Source: Rhodopseudomonas sp.
GTDB lineage: Bacteria > Pseudomonadota > Alphaproteobacteria > Rhizobiales > Xanthobacteraceae
Length of the DNA stretch: 64,000 nucleotides
Direction of reading: 5' to 3'
Assembly: GCF_013377015.1 (NCBI RefSeq)
Contig: NZ_JACABA010000001.1
Coordinates: 393,554 to 457,553, forward strand
Shown: positions 1 through 10,398 of the stretch, piece after piece
Layout: every line of letters begins with the position of its first letter
How positions within the stretch are numbered: the stretch's first letter is position 1
The notes under the pieces: generated by a model
Told to the model about the DNA's origin: nothing
The model's database searches: none
The model's input: the letters and a program-made list of their open reading frames with translations, nothing else
Translations under genes and position numbers: made by a program

Positions 1-1486
1 GGATCTTGTGTAGCTCCTTCTCGGCATCGGCGGCCCAAACCGCTGCCGTCGTCGTGGTCTCTGTGGTGGCCGAAACCAAAACTGCCTCCGCCGCCGGGGC
101 GTCGATCTCGGCTGGTCGCTCCGCAACCGGCGCGGCATGGCCGGTACCGAGATGCGACGGCATGGCGCCGTCCTTGAACTCGAAATCGTCCTTGAACATC
201 GCCAGCAGATGTTCCTCGAGCCCCATCATCAAGGGATGGACCCAGGTATCGAAGATCACATTGGCGCCTTCGAAGCCCATCTGCGGCGCATAGCGCGCCG
301 GGAAATCCTGCACATGCACCGGCGCGGAAATCACCGCGCAAGGCACGCCCAGCCGCTTGGCGATGTGGCGCTCCATCTGGGTGCCTAGCACCAGCTCCGG
401 ATGCAGCTCCGCGACCTTGGCCTCGACCTCGAGATAATCGTCGGTGATCAACGGCTCGACGTCGTACAGCTTGGCGGCCTCGCGAATATCGCGCGCGAAT
501 TCGCGGCTGTAGGTGCCGAGTCCGACGACCTTGAAGCCGAGCTCTTCCGACGCGATCCGCGCCGCGGCTACCGCATGAGTGGCGTCGCCGAAGATGAACA
601 CCCGCTTGTTGGTGAGGTAGGTCGAGTCGACCGAATGCGAGTACCACGGCAGCCGGGTCGCCGCCGCCTTCAGCACCGGTGCCGGATCGACGCCGGCGAG
701 CGCCGCCACTTCGACAATGAATTCCTTGGTCGCGGAGACGCCGATCGGAATTGTCTTGGTGAACGGCTGGTGGAAGATCCGGTGCAGCCATGACGCCGCC
801 TGCCCGGCGATTTCCGGATACAGCACGACGTTGAAATCCGCGTCGCCTAGCCGCGCGAGGTCCGCCGGAGTGGCACCCATCGGCGCGGTGACGTTGACAT
901 CAATGCCGAGCTTGCCGAGCAGCCCGGTGATTTCGATGATGTCGTCGCGGTGGCGGAAGCCGAGCGCGGTGGGACCGAGCAGATTGCAGCGCGGCCGCAC
1001 GCCGGGCGCGCGTTCCGGGCGCGCGGTGCCGGGCGCAGGCGCGGATGGGCTCGCGAGTGCGCGCACCAGCTGATAGAAGGTCTCTGCGGCGCCCCAGTTC
1101 TCTTTGCGCTGATAGGCCGGCAGATCGATCGTCACCACCGGGATCGGCAGCTTGAGCGCGCGCGCCAGCCCACCCGGATCGTCCTGGATCAGCGAACCGG
1201 TGCAGGACGCGCCAACGATCATCGCCTGTGGCTTGAACCGCTCATAAGCATTCTTCGCCGCCGACTTGAACAGTTCGGCGGTGTCGCCACCGAGATCGCG
1301 CGCGGCAAAAGTCGTGTAGGTCACCGGCGGCCGCTTGTCGCGGCGCTCAATCATCGTGAACAGCAGATCGGCATAGGTGTCGCCCTGCGGCGCGTGCAGC
1401 ACATAGTGCAGACCTTCCATGCCGGTGGCGATGCGCATCGCGCCGACATGGGGTGGTCCTTCATATGTCCAGACGGTGAGCTGCAT
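1..1486 (-). CDS. bchB: BchB, dark protochlorophyllide reductase subunit B (3' end outside window)
   Basis: Subunit B of the light-independent protochlorophyllide reductase, which with BchN forms the NB component that reduces ring D of protochlorophyllide. Reading from ATG at 1486, the protein begins [20 protein letters not shown] and carries [12 protein letters not shown], which holds a cluster cysteine, and an [11 protein letters not shown] segment with the Asp cluster ligand. 495 codons are present, ending in [12 protein letters not shown], the start of the conserved C-terminal domain. Compared with family length I infer that only about 30-40 residues are missing past position 1. The start lies one base after the bchN stop, so the genes are translationally close. 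Bases 1-1486 contain no stop in this frame. Confidence 0.96.
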   Translation of the reverse strand, partial: MQLTVWTYEGPPHVGAMRIATGMEGLHYVLHAPQGDTYADLLFTMIERRDKRPPVTYTTFAARDLGGDTAELFKSAAKNAYERFKPQAMIVGASCTGSLIQDDPGGLARALKLPIPVVTIDLPAYQRKENWGAAETFYQLVRALASPSAPAPGTARPERAPGVRPRCNLLGPTALGFRHRDDIIEITGLLGKLGIDVNVTAPMGATPADLARLGDADFNVVLYPEIAGQAASWLHRIFHQPFTKTIPIGVSATKEFIVEVAALAGVDPAPVLKAAATRLPWYSHSVDSTYLTNKRVFIFGDATHAVAAARIASEELGFKVVGLGTYSREFARDIREAAKLYDVEPLITDDYLEVEAKVAELHPELVLGTQMERHIAKRLGVPCAVISAPVHVQDFPARYAPQMGFEGANVIFDTWVHPLMMGLEEHLLAMFKDDFEFKDGAMPSHLGTGHAAPVAERPAEIDAPAAEAVLVSATTETTTTAAVWAADAEKELHKI

Positions 1487-1487
1487 G

Positions 1488-3289
<1,802 letters not shown>

Positions 3290-3351
3290 AGCCGGAGCTC
3301 CCGGCCCGGGGGGCCGTTTCGCTGGCGCGAAATCAGATTCGGCATTCTTAC

Positions 3352-3369
3352 TGTAAAGAATGTTTGACA
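3352..3369. promoter_or_regulatory. PpsR/CrtJ operator upstream of bchF
   Basis: TGT at 3352-3354 and ACA at 3367-3369 are separated by exactly 12 bases, the established PpsR/CrtJ palindrome. It lies about 63 bases upstream of the proposed bchF TTG start. A weaker half-matching copy (TGT-N12-ATA) follows at 3376-3393. Repression of bchFNB in air or under non-inducing light is the expected role. Confidence 0.72.
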
Positions 3370-3604
3370 GTAGATTGTCGTGGTGATGCGATACCGACCC
3401 AGGGCAACAGGGGACAAGCGGCAAATTGCCGTATCCCGCATTTTCTTGATCTGAGGCTGTTCGACGATGCACCGCGCCACTCCCTATGTGCGGGCTTGAT
3501 CCACAAAGGCTAAACTCCGTTCATCCGACTGTCAACCAAACCATACGTAAATTAAACTTGACGGTCGACGGTCCTGGGGGCTTAATTAGTTGAGGAATTA
3601 CCCA

Positions 3605-4501
3605 ATGGGCGACCTGAACGAGCACCCACATCGGGCGGACACTAGTGGAGACGGGGGCGCGGCGCGGGTCAGCGCTCCCGGAAGAAACTCAATTCCTGAA
3701 CCGATCTGGCGATTTCGCCCACCGTTGAATCCCACCGGGATGGTCCGGGCGATCAAAACCCGGATCATCCCGAAGATCGTGCTCGCGCTTCGCACCCTCC
3801 CCGCAGCCGGGGTTGCAGAGCTGGCGGAGCAAGCCGCGGCGTTTGATTTGGAAAAATTCACAACCTTGGTCGTTGGAAACGACGAGGACGCCGCCGTCGC
3901 TCACATCGAAAATCTGAGAGCGGAAGGCGCGTCGATCGAGTCGATCCTCCTCGACCTGCTTGCTCCGGTTGCGCGGCATCTCGGCGAAATGTGGGAAGCC
4001 GACACCATCGACTTCGCCAATGTGACGCTCGGCGTCAGCCGCATGCAACGGATCATGCGCCATTTGGGCGAGACATTTTCGGCGCCAGATCCGGCGACCG
4101 GCGGCGGGTCCGTGCTTCTGACCACTATTCCTGGAGAGCAGCACAGTTTCGGGATGTCGATGGTCGCGGAGTTCTTTCGGTGCGAAGGCTGGAATATCTG
4201 TACCGGCCCGTTCACCTCGCACCTCGATCTGATATCGTTGGTGCAAGAGCGCTGGTTCGACGTCGTCGGCTTTTCCGTCACAAGCGACCGGCGGCTAGAC
4301 GAATTGAAGCGGGATATTCACGATATCCGTCGCGACTCGCGCAACCGCGGCGTCGGCATAATGCTAGGCGGCCCGATGATGATTAGCCGCCCAGAGCTCG
4401 CGGCTGCGCTCGGCGCCGACATGACGTCGGTGGACGCGTCAACGGCACCGCGGCAGGCCCGGGAATTGATGGCGTCGATGAAGGACCGGACCAGAAGGTG
4501 A
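3605..4501 (+). CDS. ppaA: AerR/PpaA-like B12-binding-domain antirepressor
   Basis: 298-residue regulator with a C-terminal cobalamin-binding-type fold, related to AerR of Rhodobacter capsulatus and PpaA of R. sphaeroides, which modulate PpsR/CrtJ. A helical segment contains RHLGEMWEADTIDFANVTLG. A Rossmann-like part follows with GEQHSFGMSMVAEFF, whose His is a plausible corrinoid ligand (inference), and GFSVTSD, then IMLGGPMM. ATG at 3605 has GAGG nine bases upstream; an in-frame TTG at 3590 is less likely. Position between bchF and the ppsR2/bphP genes supports a photosynthesis-regulator role. A degenerate operator (TGT-N12-ACG) at 3530-3547 lies upstream. Confidence 0.82.
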   Translation: MGDLNEHPHRADTSGDGGAARVSAPGRNSIPEPIWRFRPPLNPTGMVRAIKTRIIPKIVLALRTLPAAGVAELAEQAAAFDLEKFTTLVVGNDEDAAVAHIENLRAEGASIESILLDLLAPVARHLGEMWEADTIDFANVTLGVSRMQRIMRHLGETFSAPDPATGGGSVLLTTIPGEQHSFGMSMVAEFFRCEGWNICTGPFTSHLDLISLVQERWFDVVGFSVTSDRRLDELKRDIHDIRRDSRNRGVGIMLGGPMMISRPELAAALGADMTSVDASTAPRQARELMASMKDRTRR

Positions 4502-4574
4502 AGGCGAAATTGCTCGGCCCTGGTCCGGATATTCTGATACGCTATGCTGTTGATTGAATTCGGAGACAGTCGGA

Positions 4575-5264
4575 ATGGCAGTTGAATCGGCGAACGGCGT
4601 TTTGCCGATCAGCGTTGTCACTGAACTTTACGTCCGGACCAGGACTCTCCACCTCGAAGCGGAAAAGTCGGGAGTCATTTCAGACATCCTGCATGGCACA
4701 GCGAGCCGCGAGGGTTACGTGCTGCTGCTGCGCAACTTGCATTCCGCCTACCGCGAGATCGAACTCGGGATCGAGCAGCATCGCGACGCTCCGGGACTTG
4801 GCCTGTTGGCGGAATACAAGCTCAACCGGGCGCCGGCGATTGCCTCTGACCTCACCAACCTGTGCGGCGCCGACTGGGCCCGCAGAATTCCTCTGCTACC
4901 GGCTGGCGAGGCCTATGCCCGCAGCGTCGCGCAGGCCGCCCAGGGCGACGGCACCAGACTGATCGCGCACGCCTATACCCGATATCTCGGCGACCTCAAC
5001 GGCGGCTCGGTGCTGGCGCGGCTTCTGGCCAAGACCCTCGGGTTGCAGCCCGGCGAATTGTCGCTCTACAACTTCTCCGGCGTTGCCAATCCCGCCACCC
5101 TGAAGAACGATTATCGTATCGCGCTCGATCGGGCTGGCGCGGCGGCGCCCGCCCCCAGCGCGATCATCGAGGAAGGCGCGCTGGCATTTTCGCTCAACAT
5201 CGCGCTATCGGTCGCCGTGCAGCAGCATTCGTCGACCAGCACCGCAGCCCTGCCCGCGCAATAA
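4575..5264 (+). CDS. hmuO: Heme oxygenase (biliverdin-forming)
   Basis: 229-residue bacterial heme oxygenase that opens heme to biliverdin IX-alpha. The N-terminal helix has TRTLHLEAEKSG, whose His is the proximal heme ligand, and the distal helix has YLGDLNGGSVLARLL with the flexible Gly-rich motif. ATG at 4575 has GGAG nine bases upstream; an upstream TTG at 4554 is in frame but less likely. It converges with the bacteriophytochrome gene 14 bases away. Biliverdin is the BphP chromophore, so its job here is most likely chromophore supply rather than iron scavenging. Also called bphO in such settings. Confidence 0.9.
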   Translation: MAVESANGVLPISVVTELYVRTRTLHLEAEKSGVISDILHGTASREGYVLLLRNLHSAYREIELGIEQHRDAPGLGLLAEYKLNRAPAIASDLTNLCGADWARRIPLLPAGEAYARSVAQAAQGDGTRLIAHAYTRYLGDLNGGSVLARLLAKTLGLQPGELSLYNFSGVANPATLKNDYRIALDRAGAAAPAPSAIIEEGALAFSLNIALSVAVQQHSSTSTAALPAQ

Positions 5265-5278
5265 GCCGCCTGAAAATC

Positions 5279-7459
5279 CTATTTCTTGTTCTTGTCGTCA
5301 CCGGAGGTGCGCGACGAGTGCCAGATCAGTTGCTCGAGCACCTCGGCGGTCCGCAACGTCGAGTTGCGAACGCTTTCCAGCATTTCCGCGATCCGGCCAG
5401 TCTCGACGCCATAGGTGATTTCCAGCGCCGCCAGTTGTGCGTTCTCGACCACTGATGACAGCAGGCCCTGGTAAACAAGGTCGGTCTTCGAATCGAGACG
5501 CACGCTATTGATGCGGTTGCTCTTGACGATGCCTTCCTGGAACCGATTGCGCGCAGCCTCGGCCTCCTTGCGGTCGGTAATATCCGTAAAGATCAGCACG
5601 AAACCCAGCACGCGATCGTGCCCGGTCAGCACCGGGTCGGCCCTCACCATCAGCGGCTTTGCCTCGTTATGTTCGCCGCGCAGCAGTATCTCGCCGCGCC
5701 AGGCTCGGCGGTGGTTGAGCAGTTCACCTATATTGCGAAGAAAGTCGTACGGCTCGTGGAACAGGCCAGCCAAGTCGTCGAGCCGAACCGCGGGCGAATG
5801 TCCCTTCGGCAGCAACGCGGCGAAGGCCTCGTTGATCAGCAATATCTTGCCTTCCATATCGGTGATGATGATCGGCTGCCCTGCGATTCGCACGTGCCGG
5901 CTAAACTGCTCAAGCTGATCCTGCGCGATCAGGGTGCGCACCGCGCGAAACTGCAGCACGATATCGGCAACCGATTGGCCGATCACCCGCACCGCAGCGA
6001 GGTCCGCCGGACTCCAAGCGTCGGCGGTGCCCTCGACCAGTTGATGCCACTGCGCGAAGGAGCGGCGCGGCGACAGATCGGACGGATTATCGCCGATCAC
6101 AAACGGTTTCTGCGGGTCGCCGCCCCAGGTCACGGTGTGAACGCGCTCCGGTCGAAACCAGATCAGATATTCACCGGGATTATTGGAAATCGGCGTCGCG
6201 GCGATTCCGCTGGCGACCCTGATCAGTTTCGAAAATTCCGGAACATCGATGCCGAGCGAAGCGGTGCTGATCACCGAAGCCCGGTTTCCGCGGTCGAGCC
6301 AGGCGCCAACGTCGCGTATCTCCTGCGTGCCCGGGACCTCTCCCGCCGTCCTGACCTGGCCCTCATAGATCAGCGCGCATCCGCTGGCGTTGAGCGGCTG
6401 CAGGATCGACTGCGAACTGTCGAAGATCGCCGCGCGCCAGTCGCCTTCGCGCGAGATCGCCTCGATCATGCGCTGCTCAAGCCGCTGGACGAACAGATCG
6501 GACTGGCTTTGCGCAAAGCTCTCGAGCGCTGCGATCCGGGTGGCGATCGACTCGGCGAGCAACTCGCAGACCGCCCTCGTCTCGAAATGAATGAAGCGCG
6601 GCTGATAATGGTGACAGGCGATCAGTCCCCACAGCTTGCCGCCGACCACGAGCGACACCACCAGTGTCGCGCAGACTCCCATGTTCTTGAGGTATTGGAG
6701 GTGAATCGGCGACATGCTGCGCAGAAAACAGCTCGACATGTCGAGATCGCGCCCGGTCAACGGCGACAGCCGCGGCTCGAGCGGCACCGGCTCATAGCCG
6801 ACATTGACCAGCACCCGGACCCGAGTACGTTCGTAAAGCCGGCGCGCCATTTGCGGGATATCCGACGCCGGATAGCGCTGCCCCAGATAGGGCTCCAGTT
6901 CGGACCTGCGGCGTTCGGCGAAAACCTCGCCGTGCCCCTCGTCGTCAAACCGGTACACCATCACGCGATCGTATCCGGCGCGATCCTGGAACAGGATGGC
7001 AGTCTCGTCGCACAGCGCGCGCAGCGAGCTCGCGGTGCGAATCGTCTCCAGCGCATCCTCGATCTGGCCGGACAGATCGATCGACGGTCCGGCGCGCTCG
7101 AGTTCGATGATCAGCCCGCCTTCGGCAGGCCGATGCAGCAATCCGTCGAACTCCGCGCTCGGCTTGCCGATTCGGCAGCGCACCGCAATCGGCATGCCCT
7201 CGGAGGTCGGATCGAGATGCGGCAGGATACGGATCAGCAGGTCGCCCTCAAGTTCGGCGAGCGGCATCCCGATCACCTTCTTGAGGTTCAAGAATTCGGC
7301 TGCGTTGGCGCTGGCCTGGATGACGCGATGTTCGGGTTCACTGACAACAAGCAACGCACCATGCGGCTGAATCGAGCCGGCAAAATGAATCTCTTCCCGT
7401 TCGCAATTCGAAAGGTCCGCCTTTCCGAACGCCGGGGTCGCGTGAGCGGAAATTGCCAA
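5279..7459 (-). CDS. bphP1: Bacteriophytochrome BphP1-type photoreceptor without kinase domain
   Basis: 726-residue red/far-red photoreceptor. Order: PAS with the biliverdin-binding Cys at about residue 19 (LSNCEREEIHFAGSIQPHGA), GAF with the PASDIPQMARRLYER motif, PHY with the WFRPERVHTVTWGGDP tongue region, then a PAS/S-box and a helical tail. No histidine-kinase catalytic domain is present. This is the architecture of Rhodopseudomonas BphP1, which binds PpsR2 directly and relieves repression in light. I chose TTG at 7459, one base after the ppsR2 stop and preceded by GAGG, because it gives the family length; a longer frame from 7528 would overlap ppsR2. Translational coupling to ppsR2 is likely. 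Confidence 0.93.
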   Translation of the reverse strand: MAISAHATPAFGKADLSNCEREEIHFAGSIQPHGALLVVSEPEHRVIQASANAAEFLNLKKVIGMPLAELEGDLLIRILPHLDPTSEGMPIAVRCRIGKPSAEFDGLLHRPAEGGLIIELERAGPSIDLSGQIEDALETIRTASSLRALCDETAILFQDRAGYDRVMVYRFDDEGHGEVFAERRRSELEPYLGQRYPASDIPQMARRLYERTRVRVLVNVGYEPVPLEPRLSPLTGRDLDMSSCFLRSMSPIHLQYLKNMGVCATLVVSLVVGGKLWGLIACHHYQPRFIHFETRAVCELLAESIATRIAALESFAQSQSDLFVQRLEQRMIEAISREGDWRAAIFDSSQSILQPLNASGCALIYEGQVRTAGEVPGTQEIRDVGAWLDRGNRASVISTASLGIDVPEFSKLIRVASGIAATPISNNPGEYLIWFRPERVHTVTWGGDPQKPFVIGDNPSDLSPRRSFAQWHQLVEGTADAWSPADLAAVRVIGQSVADIVLQFRAVRTLIAQDQLEQFSRHVRIAGQPIIITDMEGKILLINEAFAALLPKGHSPAVRLDDLAGLFHEPYDFLRNIGELLNHRRAWRGEILLRGEHNEAKPLMVRADPVLTGHDRVLGFVLIFTDITDRKEAEAARNRFQEGIVKSNRINSVRLDSKTDLVYQGLLSSVVENAQLAALEITYGVETGRIAEMLESVRNSTLRTAEVLEQLIWHSSRTSGDDKNKK

Positions 7460-7460
7460 C

Positions 7461-8834
7461 TCAATCCTCAGAGCTGTCCTGAGACTCCGGCTCTCGATCT
7501 TCAAGGCCGTACCGGTTGAGCTTGGCATAAAGGCTCTGACGGCTCAATCCCAACAGTTCCGCAGTCGCGGTCCGGTTACCGCCGGACAGCTCAAGCGCTT
7601 CCTTCACATAGTGCTGTTCGACAATACTGACAGTATTCTTGACCAACTTGCGCAGCGACGATCGTCCGAGCTGCTCGCTGATCGGTCCGAGCGCGGTCCG
7701 CAGCGAATCGCCCTCTCCGGCCGAGGACAGCCGGCGCGAAATATTTCGCATCAGCACACCGATATAATTTTGGTCCCCGCCGTCGCCGGCGACAGCGGAA
7801 ATTTCAACCTCGGTTTCGCTGCCGAGTTCGCCGTGGATCGTGGTCGAAAACAGCCGCACGGTCTTGTAGCGCTGCAGGTTCGATAGCAGCGCAGTCAGGT
7901 CCGCGCCGGGCTGCGACAGCCAGCGCGACAATGATTCGCCGATCACGGAGCCCTTGGAGCCGATCTGCACGATATCGAGAAATGCCTGGTTGGCGTGACG
8001 GATGATACCCGCCGGATCCAGCGCCACGAAACCGTCGGGAACGCGATCGATCAAGCCCTTGAGCGTGTCACGCTCTTCGTGATCGGAGCCGCGTGACGTC
8101 ACCACCGCGGCGGTGAACTGCAGCAAGAACACCTGACCCGCCTCGGACGACATCAACGAGCCACGGAGCATCCACGGCTTGGCGTCCTGTCCGAGGTGGA
8201 CGAGAATGCTCAGCGCCTTGCCGCGATCGCGGATCCGGGCCAGCATCTCGCGGACAGCCTCGCGATCCTGCGGGGCCACGTCCATAAGGATTTCGCGTCC
8301 GGCGAGATCCTCGTTGCGGCGCTCGGACGCGCTCAGCGCCTGCACTGCGGCGCGATTGGCCTCGACGATCCGCAGGTCGGAAGCGGAAACGATCACCACC
8401 GCCTCGTTGGAGGCGTCGAACACCAGCCGGTACCGGGTCTCGATTTCACGAAGCCGCCAATAGTCGCGCTCCATGGTCTGCTGCGCTGCGATCAGACGGG
8501 CATGCAGTTCCGTCACCGCTTGCAGATTCTTGCCGACCGCGAGCATGCCGGCGCGGTCACCCAGCAGCATGGTGGTGAATTCCATCGGAATTTCCACGCC
8601 GCTCGGGAACCGCTGATTGATCTGGCGAAAGGCTGAAATGCCGCTCGTGCGGGCATCCTCGACCATGCGTTTGACCTTATCGCCGCCGCTCGTACCGGCA
8701 ATTTCAGTCCAAGCTTGGCCGAGCCAGCCGTCTACGCTTTCGCCTGCCATCGCCGAAGAGAGGGTCGCGTCGCGGATCACGCCGTCCATATCTAGAAGGA
8801 GCGTGATGTCGGGCTGAATCGGTTTCGCAGCCAT
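7461..8834 (-). CDS. ppsR2: PpsR2, PAS-HTH photosynthesis repressor partnered with BphP1
   Basis: 457-residue repressor: N-terminal PAS, a Q-linker helix (ARLIAAQQTMERDYWRL), two further PAS domains and a C-terminal FIS-type helix-turn-helix (TATAELLGLSRQSLYAKLNR). It binds TGT-N12-ACA operators. It contains no cysteine at all, so the disulfide redox switch described for some PpsR proteins cannot operate. Light sensing through BphP1, encoded immediately downstream and probably cotranscribed, is the expected input. A near-operator (TGC-N12-ACA) at 8915-8932 lies just upstream and could mediate autoregulation. Confidence 0.93.
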   Translation of the reverse strand: MAAKPIQPDITLLLDMDGVIRDATLSSAMAGESVDGWLGQAWTEIAGTSGGDKVKRMVEDARTSGISAFRQINQRFPSGVEIPMEFTTMLLGDRAGMLAVGKNLQAVTELHARLIAAQQTMERDYWRLREIETRYRLVFDASNEAVVIVSASDLRIVEANRAAVQALSASERRNEDLAGREILMDVAPQDREAVREMLARIRDRGKALSILVHLGQDAKPWMLRGSLMSSEAGQVFLLQFTAAVVTSRGSDHEERDTLKGLIDRVPDGFVALDPAGIIRHANQAFLDIVQIGSKGSVIGESLSRWLSQPGADLTALLSNLQRYKTVRLFSTTIHGELGSETEVEISAVAGDGGDQNYIGVLMRNISRRLSSAGEGDSLRTALGPISEQLGRSSLRKLVKNTVSIVEQHYVKEALELSGGNRTATAELLGLSRQSLYAKLNRYGLEDREPESQDSSED

Positions 8835-9133
8835 TTTTCTGCTCTGCTTGCGCGTCAGGCCTCATCCACGATGAGGCGCCATGACGTAACTGTCAGGCAA
8901 ATATGCAGTCAGCGTGCCAACTTCAAGTGACACAACCGACTGAATAGTCCCTCTGAGAGGCATAATTGCGCCAGGTCAATGCGCCAAGTCAAGAAAACTC
9001 TCTCTTTTCAACCGGTCGCCGTGTCAGTATGGCTTTACAGGCTGCGGCGGAAAGGGTTTTGATGCTCCCCGTTGTCTATGGCCTTTCCGGCCCTGGTCGA
9101 TTGGGGCGCGAGAGCGATATCAAGGAGACGCAC
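8835..9133. other. Divergent intergenic region ppsR2 / cytochrome c2
   Basis: 299 bases between the divergent ppsR2 and cytochrome c2 starts. It holds the imperfect PpsR-type box TGC-N12-ACA at 8915-8932 and the cytochrome ribosome site AGGAG at 9123-9127. An open frame from 8966 is continuous with the cytochrome gene but lacks a ribosome site and would bury the signal peptide. I see nothing else coding. Confidence 0.5.
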
Positions 9134-9565
9134 GTGGTTAGTAAACTTCTCACAATAGTTGCAATAACGGCAGCCGCAGGCTCGCTGTCGATTGGCACGG
9201 CTTCGGCGCAGGATGCCGCCAAGGGCGAGACCGTGTTCAAGCAGTGCATGACCTGCCACAGGATCGGTCCGGACGCCAAGAATTTGGTCGGCCCGGTGCT
9301 GACCGGGGTGATCGGCCGGCAAACCGGCACAGCGCCGGGATTTGCCTATTCACCGCTCAACAAGGCTGCTGGCGAAGCCGGTCTGGTCTGGAGCAAGGAT
9401 TTGATCATCGCCTATCTGCCCGATCCGAACGCGTTCCTGAAGAAGTTCCTGACCGACAAGGGCAAGGCCGACCTGGCCACCGGCACCACCAAAATGACCT
9501 TCAAGCTCGCCGACGAGCAGCAGCGTAAGGACGTGGCCGCCTATATCGCCACCTTCAGCAAGTAA
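9134..9565 (+). CDS. cycA: Cytochrome c2, periplasmic electron carrier
   Basis: 143-residue precursor of a class I c-type cytochrome that re-reduces the photo-oxidised reaction centre. GTG at 9134 follows AGGAG by six bases and starts a signal peptide that ends near TASAQDAA. The heme-binding CMTCH lies soon after the mature start. The Met ligand is in TTKMTFKL near the C terminus. With no pufC in the puf operon, a soluble c2 is the expected donor to this reaction centre. A hairpin just beyond the stop separates it from convergent genes. Confidence 0.92.
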   Translation: MVSKLLTIVAITAAAGSLSIGTASAQDAAKGETVFKQCMTCHRIGPDAKNLVGPVLTGVIGRQTGTAPGFAYSPLNKAAGEAGLVWSKDLIIAYLPDPNAFLKKFLTDKGKADLATGTTKMTFKLADEQQRKDVAAYIATFSK

Positions 9566-9591
9566 TCGCCGATACCACTAAATGAGACCCC

Positions 9592-9620
9592 AGCCGACGC
9601 TAGCTCTGCCAGCGTCGGCT
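9592..9620. terminator. Hairpin between convergent cytochrome c2 and 9600-9884 gene
   Basis: Ten-base perfect inverted repeat, AGCCGACGCT at 9592-9601 and AGCGTCGGCT at 9611-9620, with a 9-base loop. It lies 26 bases after the cytochrome stop and covers the last codons of the minus-strand gene. No strong T run follows, so efficiency is uncertain. Confidence 0.5.
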
Positions 9621-9884
9621 GACGTCTATCAGGTGCGCCAACCCCGCGGCGCCGAGGCAGATCGTGGGCACGATCCATCCGCCGCCCGCCAGCGTCACCC
9701 GCAGCGCCAGCAGCATTAAGGCCCCGGAGCAAAGCCCCGGCAGGAAGTGCGCGGGACGAATGCCGCGTTGCGTCCTGCGCCAATAGCCCACCACGACGAT
9801 CGCCTCGACGACGAGGAAGACCAGAACCAGATCGACAAAGTGTCCGCTCACGAAGAAATCGGTCATGATCGACATGGCGGACAT
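9600..9884 (-). CDS. Small membrane protein of unknown function downstream of tspO
   Basis: 94 residues with about three hydrophobic segments: LVLVFLVVEAIVVVGY, LCSGALMLLALRVTLAGGG and WIVPTICLGAAGLAHLID. I do not recognise a family with certainty. It follows tspO by 22 bases in the same direction and would be the last gene of the ppsR1-bchG-transporter-bchP-tspO series. Three candidate ATG codons exist (9884, 9875, 9866); the longest is given. A role in membrane pigment metabolism is guessed from context only. Confidence 0.62.
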   Translation of the reverse strand: MSAMSIMTDFFVSGHFVDLVLVFLVVEAIVVVGYWRRTQRGIRPAHFLPGLCSGALMLLALRVTLAGGGWIVPTICLGAAGLAHLIDVSRRWQS

Positions 9885-9906
9885 CTGCGATCTTTTTCCT
9901 TCTTGT

Positions 9907-10398
9907 TCAGTCGAACGGCGCGTTCAGCTGCACCACGGTCCAGTTGAGATATGCCGCGAACGAGACCCAGAGCAAATATGGCAGAAGATAGAAGCTCGCG
10001 GTCCGCGAAATGCGCCAGAACGCCAGGATCGCGATCAGGATCGACAACCAGAGCATCGGGACTTCGTCCAAGGCCCAGTCCGGCCGTCTTGCCGCGAAGA
10101 ACAATGTGCTCCAGACGATGTTGAGAAAGCCGTTGAGCGCGAACAGGCCCACCACCCACTCGCGCTGGCTGGTGGTCTGCGCGCCGCGCCAGGCGTAGAC
10201 CGCCGACATCGCCGCCAGGGCGAAAATCACCGTCCAGGCCGGGCCGAACAGCCAGTCTGGCGGCTGCCACCACGGCTTCAGCAAGGCTCGATACCAAGCC
10301 CCGGTGTCAGTCAGGGTTGCGCCGAGCGCTCCGACAAAGATCGCGGCCGCAGCCGCAATCAGAACCGGCTTCCAGAAACTCCGAGCCACAGCCATCAT
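9907..10398 (-). CDS. tspO: TspO/MBR-family tetrapyrrole-binding membrane protein
   Basis: 163-residue five-helix membrane protein. WYRALLKPWWQPPDWLFGPAW is the conserved tryptophan-rich loop of the TspO/peripheral benzodiazepine receptor family, and ALNGFLNIVWSTLFF the conserved fourth helix. In Rhodobacter sphaeroides TspO exports or senses porphyrin intermediates and lowers photosynthesis gene expression. ATG at 10398 overlaps the bchP stop (ATGA), so the gene is coupled to bchP; a second ATG follows at 10395. Confidence 0.93.
   Translation of the reverse strand: MMAVARSFWKPVLIAAAAAIFVGALGATLTDTGAWYRALLKPWWQPPDWLFGPAWTVIFALAAMSAVYAWRGAQTTSQREWVVGLFALNGFLNIVWSTLFFAARRPDWALDEVPMLWLSILIAILAFWRISRTASFYLLPYLLWVSFAAYLNWTVVQLNAPFD

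Noticed and set aside
3290-3472. N-terminal extension of BchF from an ATG at 3472
   Set aside because: It would place a perfect PpsR operator inside the coding region and lacks BchF similarity; TTG 3289 has a good ribosome site.
5618-7519. 633-codon open frame on the plus strand opposite bphP1
   Set aside because: Composition-driven shadow of the bacteriophytochrome gene; no recognisable domain, while the minus strand has complete PAS-GAF-PHY motifs.
8966-9133. Longer cytochrome c2 start
   Set aside because: It would place the signal peptide internally; GTG 9134 has AGGAG at six bases and the expected precursor length.
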